This document shows, one piece after another, positions 34,766 to 42,465 of a DNA stretch of 64,000 nucleotides. A program made the translations under genes and the position numbers. This DNA is from Syntrophorhabdaceae bacterium. Its GTDB lineage: Bacteria > Desulfobacterota > Syntrophorhabdia > Syntrophorhabdales > Syntrophorhabdaceae. Numbering within the stretch: the first letter of the stretch is position 1; each line of letters begins with the position of its first letter. The stretch is from positions 21,296-85,295 of the forward strand of contig DASXUJ010000088.1 of the NCBI GenBank assembly GCA_036504895.1, given 5' to 3'. Under the pieces are notes generated by a model. That model saw nothing but the letters and a program-made list of their open reading frames with translations, had not been told where the DNA came from and did not search any database.

Positions 34766-35944
34766 CTAAGAGGACGGAAATCCCTCCCGCCCCCGAGGTT
34801 CGTCTCCCGAATTTTCCAGTGTGAACCGGAATGTGGTACCCTCTTCTATCGAGGTGGTAAAACCGACCTCGCCTCCAAGTATCTCTTCTCCGAAAAATTT
34901 CATAGAATAGGTGCCGTAACCTCTTCCCATTTTCGCTTTGGTGCTGAAGTTGCGCTGAAAGACCCTCGCGGCTACCTCCGGAACGATATATGCTTCATTC
35001 CACACGCAAAACCGGACTTTCCCCTGAAGCTGCTCGACCCATACCCTTACTTCCCGATTTCTCGGCGTTGCTTCAAGGGCATTGGTAATTATATTGTTGA
35101 GTACCCTCACGAGCAAGGATGCGTCGGTCACGAGGTGGACTGGAGGGACCTCTTTCTGAAAAGAGAGGCGCTTGCCGTTGACGAGATCGTTCGCGGAAAA
35201 GATCTCTTCCAAGTCTTGCAGAACCTGGCCCACAGGCAGAGAATCATGGGCGAGCCGGTACGCGCTCCCATCGTCCCTGCTCATGCAACGCTGGATCTGT
35301 ATCTCGTTTGCAAGACGAACGGAGCAGCTCCGGGTGGTCTCGAGAAGGCGCTGCTTGTCCTCAAACTCGTCAAATTCCGGGTTGGCGAGAATATGGGTCG
35401 CATTGACTATGGTCGCCACTATATTGTTGATGTCGTGGAAAAAGACCCTCTCCAGCGCGGCGAGCCTCTGAGGATAAGAGATATCCTGAAGAAAGAGGAG
35501 GAGAAGTCGCGTCTCCGAGTGCATTACGGGGGCGCATCGCACCCTGAAGTACATGTCCTTCCTCTTACCTCCGTTCCGGACCGTAAGGGCGCAGGTTGCC
35601 TCTTCCGCCTTATTCGTCGCAAGAGAGGCGACTATGCTGATCGCCGCGCCACAGGAAGCGCAGGCCCGGCTCGTCCCGCAGCCGGCCTCCATCTCTTGGG
35701 CGTGGATGCAATGGACCATCTCTCCGGGTCGCAGGCCAAGGATCTCACGGCCATGAGGAATACCGAGCATTTCAATTAAACCGTCATTCACTGCGACGAT
35801 CTGACGGTGTGCGTTCAGTACCGCAATGACCCCCCCAATTGAATGGAGCACCTCATCGATCACGAAGTTATTGCCGGCCGCCTCTATCTCCCGTGCCAGC
35901 TCATCGTCACGTGAACGCCCGGGAGGGGCAAAATACGTTTTCAT
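34766..35944 (-). CDS. PAS-GHKL sensor kinase with Cys cluster
   Basis: A 392-residue soluble kinase. A PAS-like domain (~20-150) contains a cysteine/histidine cluster, MVHCIHAQEMEAGCG then RACASCGAA (four cysteines and a histidine within about 25 residues), which could hold a metal or Fe-S cluster or act as a thiol redox switch. The H-box is FFHDINNIVATI (~170), the N-box NNIITNALEAT; the G boxes are FSTKAKMGRGYGTYSMKFF. This fits the GHKL branch often placed with response regulators. The strong AAGGAGGT 5 bases before ATG 35944 fixes the start. Upstream on the same strand lie a broken receiver, a truncated kaiB and an intact kaiB, so this is probably the kinase of a decayed Kai-type operon. 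Confidence 0.85.
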   Translation of the reverse strand: MKTYFAPPGRSRDDELAREIEAAGNNFVIDEVLHSIGGVIAVLNAHRQIVAVNDGLIEMLGIPHGREILGLRPGEMVHCIHAQEMEAGCGTSRACASCGAAISIVASLATNKAEEATCALTVRNGGKRKDMYFRVRCAPVMHSETRLLLLFLQDISYPQRLAALERVFFHDINNIVATIVNATHILANPEFDEFEDKQRLLETTRSCSVRLANEIQIQRCMSRDDGSAYRLAHDSLPVGQVLQDLEEIFSANDLVNGKRLSFQKEVPPVHLVTDASLLVRVLNNIITNALEATPRNREVRVWVEQLQGKVRFCVWNEAYIVPEVAARVFQRNFSTKAKMGRGYGTYSMKFFGEEILGGEVGFTTSIEEGTTFRFTLENSGDEPRGREGFPSS

Positions 35945-35979
35945 CCGATACCTCCTTAAAGAGTCCTTCGGCTCCACGA

Positions 35980-36354
35980 TGGATCAGACAGGCCTCTGCA
36001 ATGCTATCGACTTCAGGTAAGACCGTCAATAAAACCCTATGGCCCCTTCTCTTGAGAGCGCCTCGGATCGCCTCCGCCGGCTCCGCCCTCGAAAGGGGTT
36101 TCATCAGAAACGCCATGATACCCATTGATCGGGAAATGTCCGCCGTGACGGCGTCGCTATGGCCCGTACAAAGAATATCCGGCAGGTCCGGTCTGATCTT
36201 AAGGCATTCCCGGCCAATTCGAGCCCGGTTATGCCGGGCATGGTCCGATCGGTGAGCACGAGGTCAAACCGGGACGGGTCATGAGAGAAAGACCTGAGGG
36301 CGGTAATGCCATCGGTCATCACCGTCACGTGGTATCCCTTCGTGAGCGCCTCCT
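35980..36354 (-). pseudogene. Frameshifted response-regulator receiver remnant
   Basis: Two overlapping minus-strand frames together spell a receiver domain. The first gives GYHVTVMTDGITALRSFSHDP and FDLVLTDRTMPGITGLELA with the phosphoacceptor aspartate; the second continues with IRPDLPDILCTGHSDAVTAD and MGIMAFLMKPLSRAE with the conserved lysine. A single-base slip near 36196-36205 separates them. The N-terminal strand with the acidic pair is missing; the frame instead runs into the truncated kaiB. The sequence is close to the C-terminal receivers of the hybrid kinases nearby. It is read as a dead regulator gene or detached receiver. Confidence 0.75.
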
Positions 36355-36522
36355 TTAATCTCGGAGATACGCACGGTCTCTCCCGCCGAGGTATTCCTCA
36401 CAAATTTTCTTGATATTGGTGATCGCCTGCATCGAGTTCGGTGTCGCACATGCCACATAGAGACCGAACACGTAGTTTGAGTCCTTCGCCTCCTTTAAAG
36501 CGCTTTCGTGATTCAGTGACAT
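36355..36522 (-). pseudogene. Truncated second KaiB
   Basis: A 55-codon frame 8 bp downstream of the intact kaiB. VFGLYVACATPNSMQAITNI followed by KKICEEYLGG matches the first half of KaiB (strand 1, helix 1 and the CEE motif) and aligns well with the neighbour ([29 protein letters not shown]). After about 48 residues the similarity ends, and the frame stops where the receiver remnant begins, which suggests a deletion joining the two genes. A second kaiB beside the first is common in Kai-type clusters of non-photosynthetic bacteria. The half protein is unlikely to fold as KaiB. Confidence 0.75.
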
Positions 36523-36530
36523 ATCTGTTT

Positions 36531-36869
36531 TTACTTTTCCCCCTTCGTTCTGCCGGGCTCGCGGAGGTCGAGACCCACGAGGACGCGATCCATGTTCGAC
36601 AGGTCTCCGATAATTTTTTTAATAGGTTCCGGCAGCTTGCGCACGAGAGTGGGGATGGCCAGTATCTGGTCTCCTTCGGCGAGTTTCGGGTTTTCCATGA
36701 GGTCGATCACTTCGATTTGGTACTTCCCCTCAAGGTGTTCCTCGCATATTTTTTTGAGGTTCGAGAAAGCGGCAAGAGATTTCTGGGTCTGTCCTGCCAC
36801 ATAAAGGCGAAGCTCCCATTCTTTCTCTCTCTTCTCCGGTGGAATTACGGGTTTCTTCCGGCCCGTCAT
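36531..36869 (-). CDS. kaiB: Circadian clock/stress protein KaiB
   Basis: A 112-residue KaiB. The thioredoxin-like start [20 protein letters not shown], then [40 protein letters not shown] and the end [10 protein letters not shown] all match the family throughout. In cyanobacteria KaiB switches fold to bind KaiC; in other bacteria kaiB is found with kaiC and PAS kinases and is linked to stress resistance. No kaiC is present here, and a second kaiB next door is truncated, so any KaiC partner must be encoded elsewhere or lost. Its ATG overlaps by ATGA the stop of a 44-codon ORF. About 15 extra N-terminal residues are basic. Confidence 0.9.
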   Translation of the reverse strand: MTGRKKPVIPPEKREKEWELRLYVAGQTQKSLAAFSNLKKICEEHLEGKYQIEVIDLMENPKLAEGDQILAIPTLVRKLPEPIKKIIGDLSNMDRVLVGLDLREPGRTKGEK

Positions 36870-37000
36870 ATCCCTGCCTCCGCGACTCGACCATTTCCGG
36901 GCTTGGAGGGTTTAGACCCGATAATTTCAAAAAAAGGCGTGACGGTGAAAAAATTCCCATGAAGCGAAAATTGACAAAGTGATCCGTTGTGCCCTTCCAT
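36866..37000 (-). CDS. Possible 44-residue small protein coupled to kaiB
   Basis: A 44-codon frame with a near-perfect ribosome site, AAGGAGGT six bases before ATG 37000, ends in a TGA that overlaps the kaiB ATG (ATGA). The product contains [18 protein letters not shown] and has no family that I recognise. It could be an unannotated small protein, the remains of a lost upstream Kai gene, or a leader that ensures kaiB translation. The region from 37001 to 37163 upstream holds no gene; TTGCCG and TATACC boxes near 37030-37060 may be its promoter. Confidence 0.45.
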   Translation of the reverse strand: MEGHNGSLCQFSLHGNFFTVTPFFEIIGSKPSKPGNGRVAEAGI

Positions 37001-37163
37001 TATGAACCTCCTTCAGATGATGGGAGCCAGGTATATTACGTATCTACAGGGTGCGGCAAGGGTTTTATGCGTTATCCTCCTAAGACGTTCCCCCAATTCT
37101 AAAACCGTGGTTTTTCTTTGTAAACAAAAAAATGAAGCCCCGTTAAAATAAAAGAAAAAAACC

Positions 37164-38012
37164 CTATTCCGGCCTGTGCGCGCCATTCAATTGCTCCTGA
37201 AGCCGGCGTAGGCCGGCGTATGCCCTCGTGAGGAACGCCGGAGGCGCCTCCACGCCGGGCTCCTTCGGGAATATCTCCAGGTTCAAAGTGCCCCTGTAGG
37301 TCGGAGGGAAAAGAGAGATCACCCTTTTCCAGTCGATTACGCCCTCACCGGGCAGCCAATGCCTGTCGGCGAGGCCGTCGTTGTCCGAGATATGGACGGC
37401 AAGGAGAAGATGTCCCCACTGCCTGAGCAGTTCCCCCGGACTGGCACTGTAGAGGAAGTCATGGGAGCTGTCGTAGCAGAGACCGAGGCAGGGAGAGGCG
37501 ATACGGGAGAAAAGGTAATGGAGGTGGCCCGGCTTTTGCGTGTTCTCCACGGCGATTCGGATCCCATTGTCCTCAGCTTTTTGGATCACCCGGCTAAGCG
37601 CATCGATCCCGTGTCGGTTCGGGGGCGGAGGCTGCTCACCTTTGCTTCTCGTGATATGGGCCACCACGATGGCTATGGAATGTTTCGCACAGAATGCGAC
37701 GGCCCTCAGAAGGTCCTTGAGCCCGACCTCACGCTCCCGCTCCGATGGTGACCAGAGGAGATTGCACCTGCCTTCCGCGCAGTGGACGTAATCCACGGCA
37801 AGCCCCCTCTCCCGGGCGAGGACCGGCATCATATCCTCCTGTCCTGCCCTCACGAGGTCTTCTTCGTCGCCGAGCCCTAAGGAGGTGACCTCAAAACCCG
37901 CCTCCCTTATCACGTCGCATCTCTGAGAAAAAGAGAGGGGATAGCCGAAATATGAGTAAGTCCCCAGGGGCCACAGGGGTTCGATCCCTGCCGGAGTATC
38001 GAATCGAGTCAT
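37164..38012 (-). CDS. Sugar phosphate isomerase/epimerase-like TIM-barrel protein
   Basis: A 282-residue xylose-isomerase-like TIM barrel (AP endonuclase 2 family). Metal ligands appear where expected: glutamate in RIAVENTQ (about 155), aspartate and histidine in LCYDSSHDF (about 180), histidine in LAVHISDN (about 210) and glutamate in LNLEIFPKE (about 250). These proteins isomerise or epimerise sugars or polyols, or cut abasic DNA, and the substrate cannot be told from sequence. A TTGACA promoter with its -10 box only a few bases from the ATG suggests a leaderless or nearly leaderless transcript, because no ribosome site precedes the start. Confidence 0.82.
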   Translation of the reverse strand: MTRFDTPAGIEPLWPLGTYSYFGYPLSFSQRCDVIREAGFEVTSLGLGDEEDLVRAGQEDMMPVLARERGLAVDYVHCAEGRCNLLWSPSEREREVGLKDLLRAVAFCAKHSIAIVVAHITRSKGEQPPPPNRHGIDALSRVIQKAEDNGIRIAVENTQKPGHLHYLFSRIASPCLGLCYDSSHDFLYSASPGELLRQWGHLLLAVHISDNDGLADRHWLPGEGVIDWKRVISLFPPTYRGTLNLEIFPKEPGVEAPPAFLTRAYAGLRRLQEQLNGAHRPE

Positions 38013-38017
38013 AATTC

Positions 38018-38047
38018 CTATTATTGTGATAAAATAATATTTGTCAA
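38018..38047 (-). promoter_or_regulatory. Promoter of the TIM-barrel gene, start near the ATG
   Basis: TTGACA (38042-38047) is followed after 17 bases by ATAATA (38019-38024) or after 18 by TAATAG (38018-38023) on the minus strand. The ATG at 38012 lies 5-6 bases after the -10 box, so transcription would start at or beside the start codon. Confidence 0.6.
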
Positions 38048-38122
38048 CTTCACGGGGGGCCTCTTCAACAGCCGGAAAGGGCGCCCCTTTGTAACCACCG
38101 GGCTGCTGTCTTATTTTTATTT

Positions 38123-38151
38123 TTGAAATTAAATTTATTTGCCCTTATGAT
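38123..38151 (+). promoter_or_regulatory. Promoter of the IscU-like/GGGtGRT operon
   Basis: TTGAAA (38123-38128) and TATGAT (38146-38151) are 17 bases apart, about 90 bp before the first gene. The leader carries AGGAGG at 38223-38228. Confidence 0.65.
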
Positions 38152-38240
38152 ATAGGGCATGGTTCACCGAACAGGGGTTATCGGGAACCGCTCGAATACA
38201 CGCATCCGTAAAATACGCTCACAGGAGGCAATGTGGACTT

Positions 38241-38933
38241 ATGATGTATTCACATGAAGTAGAGAATATGTGCTCCGTAACGAAAGGTCCCGATCATGGA
38301 CCCGCACCGATCCCGCAGGAGGGAAAATGGACCCGGGTCAAGGAAATCAGGGACGTGTCCGGCTTTACTCACGGCATAGGATGGTGTGCGCCCCAACAGG
38401 GTGCGTGCAAACTGACCCTCAACGTGAAGGAGGGGATGATAGAAGAGGCTTTGATAGAGGCCATCGGCTGCTCGGGGATGACCCATTCGGCTGCCATGTC
38501 GGCGGAGATTTTACCGGGAAAGACGATTCTGGAAGCGCTCAACACCGACCTCGTGTGTGACGCCATCAACACGGCCATGAGGGAGCTCTTCCTCCAGATC
38601 GCCTACGGGAGGAGCCAATCGGCTTTTTCTGAAGGGGGTCTCGCGATAGGCGCGGGCCTTGAAGACCTTGGAAAAGGGCTACGAAGCCAGGTGGCCACCA
38701 TGTACGGCACCCGTGCAAAAGGACCGAGATATCTGGAGATGGCCGAAGGGTATGTGACAAAAATTGCCCTCGACGCTCATGGCGAGATCATAGGATACGA
38801 GTTCGTAAGCCTCGGCAGGATGATGGAGATGATCGGTAAGGGCATGGACGCCAACGAGGCGCTCAATAAGGCCTCCGGCTCTTATGGCCGGGTTTCCGAA
38901 GCGGTACGGCTCATCGATCCGCGACATGAATAG
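38241..38933 (+). CDS. IscU/NifU-like iron-sulfur scaffold partner of GGGtGRT protein
   Basis: A 230-residue protein of the IscU-like scaffold branch found in strict anaerobes. WCAPQQGACKLTLNV (about 49-63) and AIGCSGMTHSA (about 75-85) supply the cysteines that correspond to cluster ligands, and GKTILEALNTDLVCDAINTA is the conserved helix. Length exceeds classic IscU by a C-terminal region with YLEMAEGYVTKIALD and EALNKASGSYGR. It probably assembles or carries Fe-S clusters for a client, together with the next gene 11 bp downstream. The AGGAGG lies 12 bases before ATG 38241, which is long; an 8-codon frame starts at 38231 within this gap. Confidence 0.88.
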   Translation: MMYSHEVENMCSVTKGPDHGPAPIPQEGKWTRVKEIRDVSGFTHGIGWCAPQQGACKLTLNVKEGMIEEALIEAIGCSGMTHSAAMSAEILPGKTILEALNTDLVCDAINTAMRELFLQIAYGRSQSAFSEGGLAIGAGLEDLGKGLRSQVATMYGTRAKGPRYLEMAEGYVTKIALDAHGEIIGYEFVSLGRMMEMIGKGMDANEALNKASGSYGRVSEAVRLIDPRHE

Positions 38934-38944
38934 GAGGGGATGAT

Positions 38945-39943
38945 ATGGCGCTATTTGAGAACTATGAACGAAGGATCGGAAAGATCGATGCCGCCCTGGC
39001 GGCCTGCGGCATCGGCTCAATAGAAGAGGCGAAGAAGATATGTGACGTAAAAGGGATAGACCCTTACAGGATATCGAAGGATATCCAACCCATCTGTTTC
39101 GAGAACGCGGGCTGGGCATATGTGGTCGGCGCGGCCATGGCCATAAAAAAAGGGTGCTCCCGGGCGGCGGACGCCGCGGAGACGATCGGCGAGGGCCTCC
39201 AGTCCTTCTGTATTCCCGGCTCGGTGGCAGACGACAGGAAAGTCGGGTTAGGCCATGGAAACCTGGCGGCCATGCTTTTAAGGGAAGAGACGCAATGTTT
39301 CGCCTTTCTCGCGGGGCATGAGTCTTTTGCCGCCGCTGAAGGCGCGATCGGCATCGCAAGGTCGGCAAACCGCGTAAGGAAATCGCCCCTCAGGGTCATC
39401 CTCAACGGACTCGGCAAAGATGCCGCCCAAATCATTGCGAGGATCAACGGCTTCACCTATGTAAAGACGAATTTCGACTACTCCCAGGGCCGGCTTCTGG
39501 TAGTGGAGCGCAAGGCATATTCAGCGGGCGAGCGTGGGGCGGTCAACTGTTACGGGGCCGACGACGTGAGGGAAGGGGTGGCCATAATGCACCACGAGGC
39601 GGTGGACGTCTCCATCACGGGAAACTCCACGAACCCGACGCGGTTCCAGCACCCCGTGGCAGGCACCTACAAGAAAGAGTGCAATGAAGCGGGAAAAAGG
39701 TATTTTTCCGTCGCCTCCGGCGGGGGCACAGGCAGAACACTTCACCCCGACAATATGGCGGCAGGTCCCGCCTCGTACGGGATGACCGACACCATGGGAA
39801 GAATGCACAGCGATGCACAATTCGCCGGGTCCTCATCGGTTCCCGCCCATGTGGAGATGATGGGTTTTCTCGGGATGGGGAATAACCCCATGGTAGGCGC
39901 TACAGTAGCCGTGGCGGTGGCAGTCGAGCAGGCTTTGAAATAA
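38945..39943 (+). CDS. GGGtGRT family protein
   Basis: A 332-residue protein named after its motif, which is seen here as ASGGGTGRTLHPDNMAAG (about residues 258-275). Other conserved stretches are FCIPGSVADDRKVGLGHGNL, NGLGKDAAQIIARINGF and the end MGFLGMGNNPMVGATVAVAV. The family nearly always lies next to the IscU-like scaffold, as it does here, and occurs in methanogens and anaerobic bacteria. Its biochemical role is not established; dependence on or maturation by the partner scaffold is inferred. The ribosome site is AGGAGG 6-7 bases before the ATG. A strong bidirectional terminator follows. Confidence 0.92.
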   Translation: MALFENYERRIGKIDAALAACGIGSIEEAKKICDVKGIDPYRISKDIQPICFENAGWAYVVGAAMAIKKGCSRAADAAETIGEGLQSFCIPGSVADDRKVGLGHGNLAAMLLREETQCFAFLAGHESFAAAEGAIGIARSANRVRKSPLRVILNGLGKDAAQIIARINGFTYVKTNFDYSQGRLLVVERKAYSAGERGAVNCYGADDVREGVAIMHHEAVDVSITGNSTNPTRFQHPVAGTYKKECNEAGKRYFSVASGGGTGRTLHPDNMAAGPASYGMTDTMGRMHSDAQFAGSSSVPAHVEMMGFLGMGNNPMVGATVAVAVAVEQALK

Positions 39944-39957
39944 AAGGGGCAATCAAT

Positions 39958-39999
39958 CGGCCGAAGCGCCTTTTCCGGGGCCCTGAGGCGTTTCGGCCG
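39958..39999. terminator. Bidirectional terminator between convergent genes
   Basis: A 14-bp stem, CGGCCGAAGCGCCT (39958-39971) against AGGCGTTTCGGCCG (39986-39999), with a 14-base loop, sits exactly between the stops of the GGGtGRT gene and the convergent TPR gene. On the plus strand a pyrimidine-rich CTTACTCTTTC follows; on the minus strand CCCCTTTTATTTC lies a little further on. Confidence 0.75.
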
Positions 40000-40001
40000 G
40001 C

Positions 40002-41036
40002 TTACTCTTTCTGCAATTCCTCGTAGAGGCGGGCCGCAAAAAGGCTCTTCTTCTTTCGCAGCTCCTTATATTGACCGGTCGAGGATTCCCTGTCCCCTGC
40101 CTTCAGATAGGCCACGCCGAGGTGATAACGGGTAGCGTCGTCATCGGGGTTTATCAGGCTCGCCCGGCTCAGGGAGTCGACAGCCTCTTTATAACGGCCG
40201 AGCCCCAGGGAGATGACCCCGAGGTTATACCCTGCGAATCCGTCACCGGGGTTGAGACGGATCGCTTCTCTGAAGGCATCCACCGCCTCCTCGTATCGCT
40301 TCAGGTTGCTCAGGACCACGCCGAGGTTATTGAAACCGAGGGACTCTTCCGGCCTCAGACGAACGGCATCTTTTAAGGCACTTGCCGCATCCTCATAGCG
40401 TTCGAGGGTGAGGTAGACGACGCCCAGATTAAAGTGCGCGGGACCGTCGTCCGGCTGCAGACGGAGGGCCTGCCTATATTCCCCTATCGCCGCGTCATAT
40501 TTTTTAAGGCGTCCGTAAAGGACGCCGAGGCTGAAATGGGCGGCTGCCCGAGCAGGGTCAAGGGCGACGACTCTCCGGAACGCCTCCAGCGCCTCCCGTG
40601 TGTGTCCCAGCTCACTCCTGCATACCCCGCATTGAAACCAGGCATCACCGTTACCCGGGGCCTCTCTGACCGCCCTCTCCAGGTAAGGCAGGGCCTCCCC
40701 GTACTTTTTCTCCCCCACGAGGGCCTTGCCCTTCTCATAATCCTCTTCGACGACGCGAGTCTTGCCCTCTGCCGCGCCCCCTTTCCCCGGAAGGGATGAG
40801 ACCGCCGTCCCGGAAAGCCCGCACAGGGAGCAGGGCACATAACCGGCCTTCTTCGCCTCGGCTCGACTATTGAACCTGATCAAATTGGCGGACTTAATCA
40901 ACCCTGCCCTCGTGCACATGGGCAGGTGGTACCGGAAGGACGTCTTTGATGCGACATACTGGGCCCCTATTGCCGGAGCGCAAAGGATACCGAGAAAGAA
41001 GACGGAAAACAGGAGGGTGACAAGGCCTTTTTTCAT
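40002..41036 (-). CDS. Secreted TPR protein with Ada-like zinc-binding N-terminus
   Basis: A 344-residue exported protein. A signal peptide (~1-24, ending GAQ) is followed by a module YVASKTSFRYHLPMCTRAG and KKAGYVPCSLCG (~27-74), the Cys-x-Cys-type pattern of Ada-like metal-binding domains that are also found in secreted nucleases and lipoproteins. The remainder (~100-340) is about seven TPR repeats (for example AAAHFSLGVLYGRLKKYDAA and GPAHFNLGVVYLTLERYEDA), ending in short helices. TPR arrays act as binding scaffolds; here in the periplasm or outside. It is transcribed apart from the next gene by 70 bp, and ends at a shared terminator. Confidence 0.85.
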   Translation of the reverse strand: MKKGLVTLLFSVFFLGILCAPAIGAQYVASKTSFRYHLPMCTRAGLIKSANLIRFNSRAEAKKAGYVPCSLCGLSGTAVSSLPGKGGAAEGKTRVVEEDYEKGKALVGEKKYGEALPYLERAVREAPGNGDAWFQCGVCRSELGHTREALEAFRRVVALDPARAAAHFSLGVLYGRLKKYDAAIGEYRQALRLQPDDGPAHFNLGVVYLTLERYEDAASALKDAVRLRPEESLGFNNLGVVLSNLKRYEEAVDAFREAIRLNPGDGFAGYNLGVISLGLGRYKEAVDSLSRASLINPDDDATRYHLGVAYLKAGDRESSTGQYKELRKKKSLFAARLYEELQKE

Positions 41037-41105
41037 CGCCCCTTATTGTACCAGTATCCTGAGCACGCGACAAGACCGGCGGATGGGCGCAGAGGTGACT
41101 TTCCG

Positions 41106-42455
41106 TCACTCGTCTTTGAGCCGGAAATTCCTTCCCTCTTTCTCCATAGCCGCCGTCAACTCGCGCAGATAGGCGGAGATCTTGTCCTGATCATCTGCAG
41201 AGCCTACCGGAACAATAGCCGTCCCGAGCTGATCTCCGGCGTCAAAAATATCTTTTACCGTGATCCTGTCAGGGGCCCTGGCAGGCAGAAGACCCGGTCC
41301 GCCTTTACCCTTACCCTTCACTTCCACGGCAAAGCCGGAGGCGAGAAGGTCTTCAACGACCCTCTCCACGAGGAGAACCGGTATCTCGACGTGAAACGCG
41401 ATTGTGCGGATCGTAGGCGGCTCTCTTCCCTCCTGGAAAGCGGTCACGAGAAACCTCATGATCCTTGCCATAAGAATCTTCCTCGACGCATTACTTATCC
41501 GTGAGTAGGAAGGTTTATATCCGAAAGTCTCATAGTGGCTCTCGGCCCTGGCCAGCTCCGCGCCGAAGAGGATGATCATCCAGCTCGTCTGGAGCCACAC
41601 GAGAAGCAGCGGCAGGGCCGCGAAGCTTCCGTAAATCGCTCCATAGCTTGCCACTCCTATCTGAAACCTGATGTAGGCCCACTGGACTATCTGAAACATG
41701 GTGCCCGAGGCTATGCCGCCTATAAGGGCCGAGCGGATGGGGACATTCGTATTCGGCACCGCTTTGTAGAGGGCGATAAGAAGGGCCCAGATGAAGAGAT
41801 AGGGCACGAACCCCAACAGGAAAAAGAGGGTATCGACCATTATCCCCGGCGGCGCGTATCCCCGGATCAGGTCTCCCACCCTGCCGGTGAGCAGGACGGT
41901 CATACTTCCGGACAAGGCGAAGAGCATGGGGCCCACGACCATGATGGCGGTGTAGTCACTGAACCGCCTCCCCATGGTCCTCCCTTTCCGTACGCTCCAG
42001 ATCTTATTGAAAACCCCCTCAATCCTGCCCAGAATGCTGATCACCGTATAGAGAATCATGATCGAGCCGAAGCCGGCTATAAGCCCGCCTTTCGCCTGAC
42101 GGAGAAGGGCGTCGGCGAAATGGAGGATCTGATTGGTCAGTTCGGCCTGCCATTTTGCATTCTCCGCCATCTGGAGTATCTGGTCTTGAACGAATTTGTC
42201 GAGACCGAACCCCTTGGCCACGGCAAAGATCATGGCGACAAAGGGTACCACATTGAGAAGGGAGTAGTAGGTGAGAACGGATGCGGTCTGCGCGCAATCG
42301 TCCTTCATAAAACCCTTTATCGCTAAAACGATTATCCTGAGGTACCTGAGACCGAAGGCCCTGGCGGGGGAAAGGTCCCTGAGCCGGACCGTCCACATCT
42401 CGTTTTCAAAGAAGTTGCGGACCCGTCCAACAAAAGTCTCTGCCCAGGCTTTCAC
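41106..42455 (-). CDS. YihY/BrkB family membrane protein
   Basis: A 449-residue membrane protein of the YihY/BrkB family (once called RNase BN by mistake). About six helices span residues ~45-315, starting with the conserved DDCAQTASVLTYYSLLNVVPF, and LPLLLVWLQTSWMIILFGAEL near 290-310 is the family end. The C-terminal 120 residues are soluble, with a winged-helix-like stretch (PTIRTIAFHVEIPVLLVERVVEDLLASGF) that is present in many family members. Function is unsettled; transport or envelope roles are suggested. Its start lies 10 bp after the DUF748 stop, so the two genes are one operon. Confidence 0.87.
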   Translation of the reverse strand: MKAWAETFVGRVRNFFENEMWTVRLRDLSPARAFGLRYLRIIVLAIKGFMKDDCAQTASVLTYYSLLNVVPFVAMIFAVAKGFGLDKFVQDQILQMAENAKWQAELTNQILHFADALLRQAKGGLIAGFGSIMILYTVISILGRIEGVFNKIWSVRKGRTMGRRFSDYTAIMVVGPMLFALSGSMTVLLTGRVGDLIRGYAPPGIMVDTLFFLLGFVPYLFIWALLIALYKAVPNTNVPIRSALIGGIASGTMFQIVQWAYIRFQIGVASYGAIYGSFAALPLLLVWLQTSWMIILFGAELARAESHYETFGYKPSYSRISNASRKILMARIMRFLVTAFQEGREPPTIRTIAFHVEIPVLLVERVVEDLLASGFAVEVKGKGKGGPGLLPARAPDRITVKDIFDAGDQLGTAIVPVGSADDQDKISAYLRELTAAMEKEGRNFRLKDE

Positions 42456-42465
42456 CCTTCCCCCT

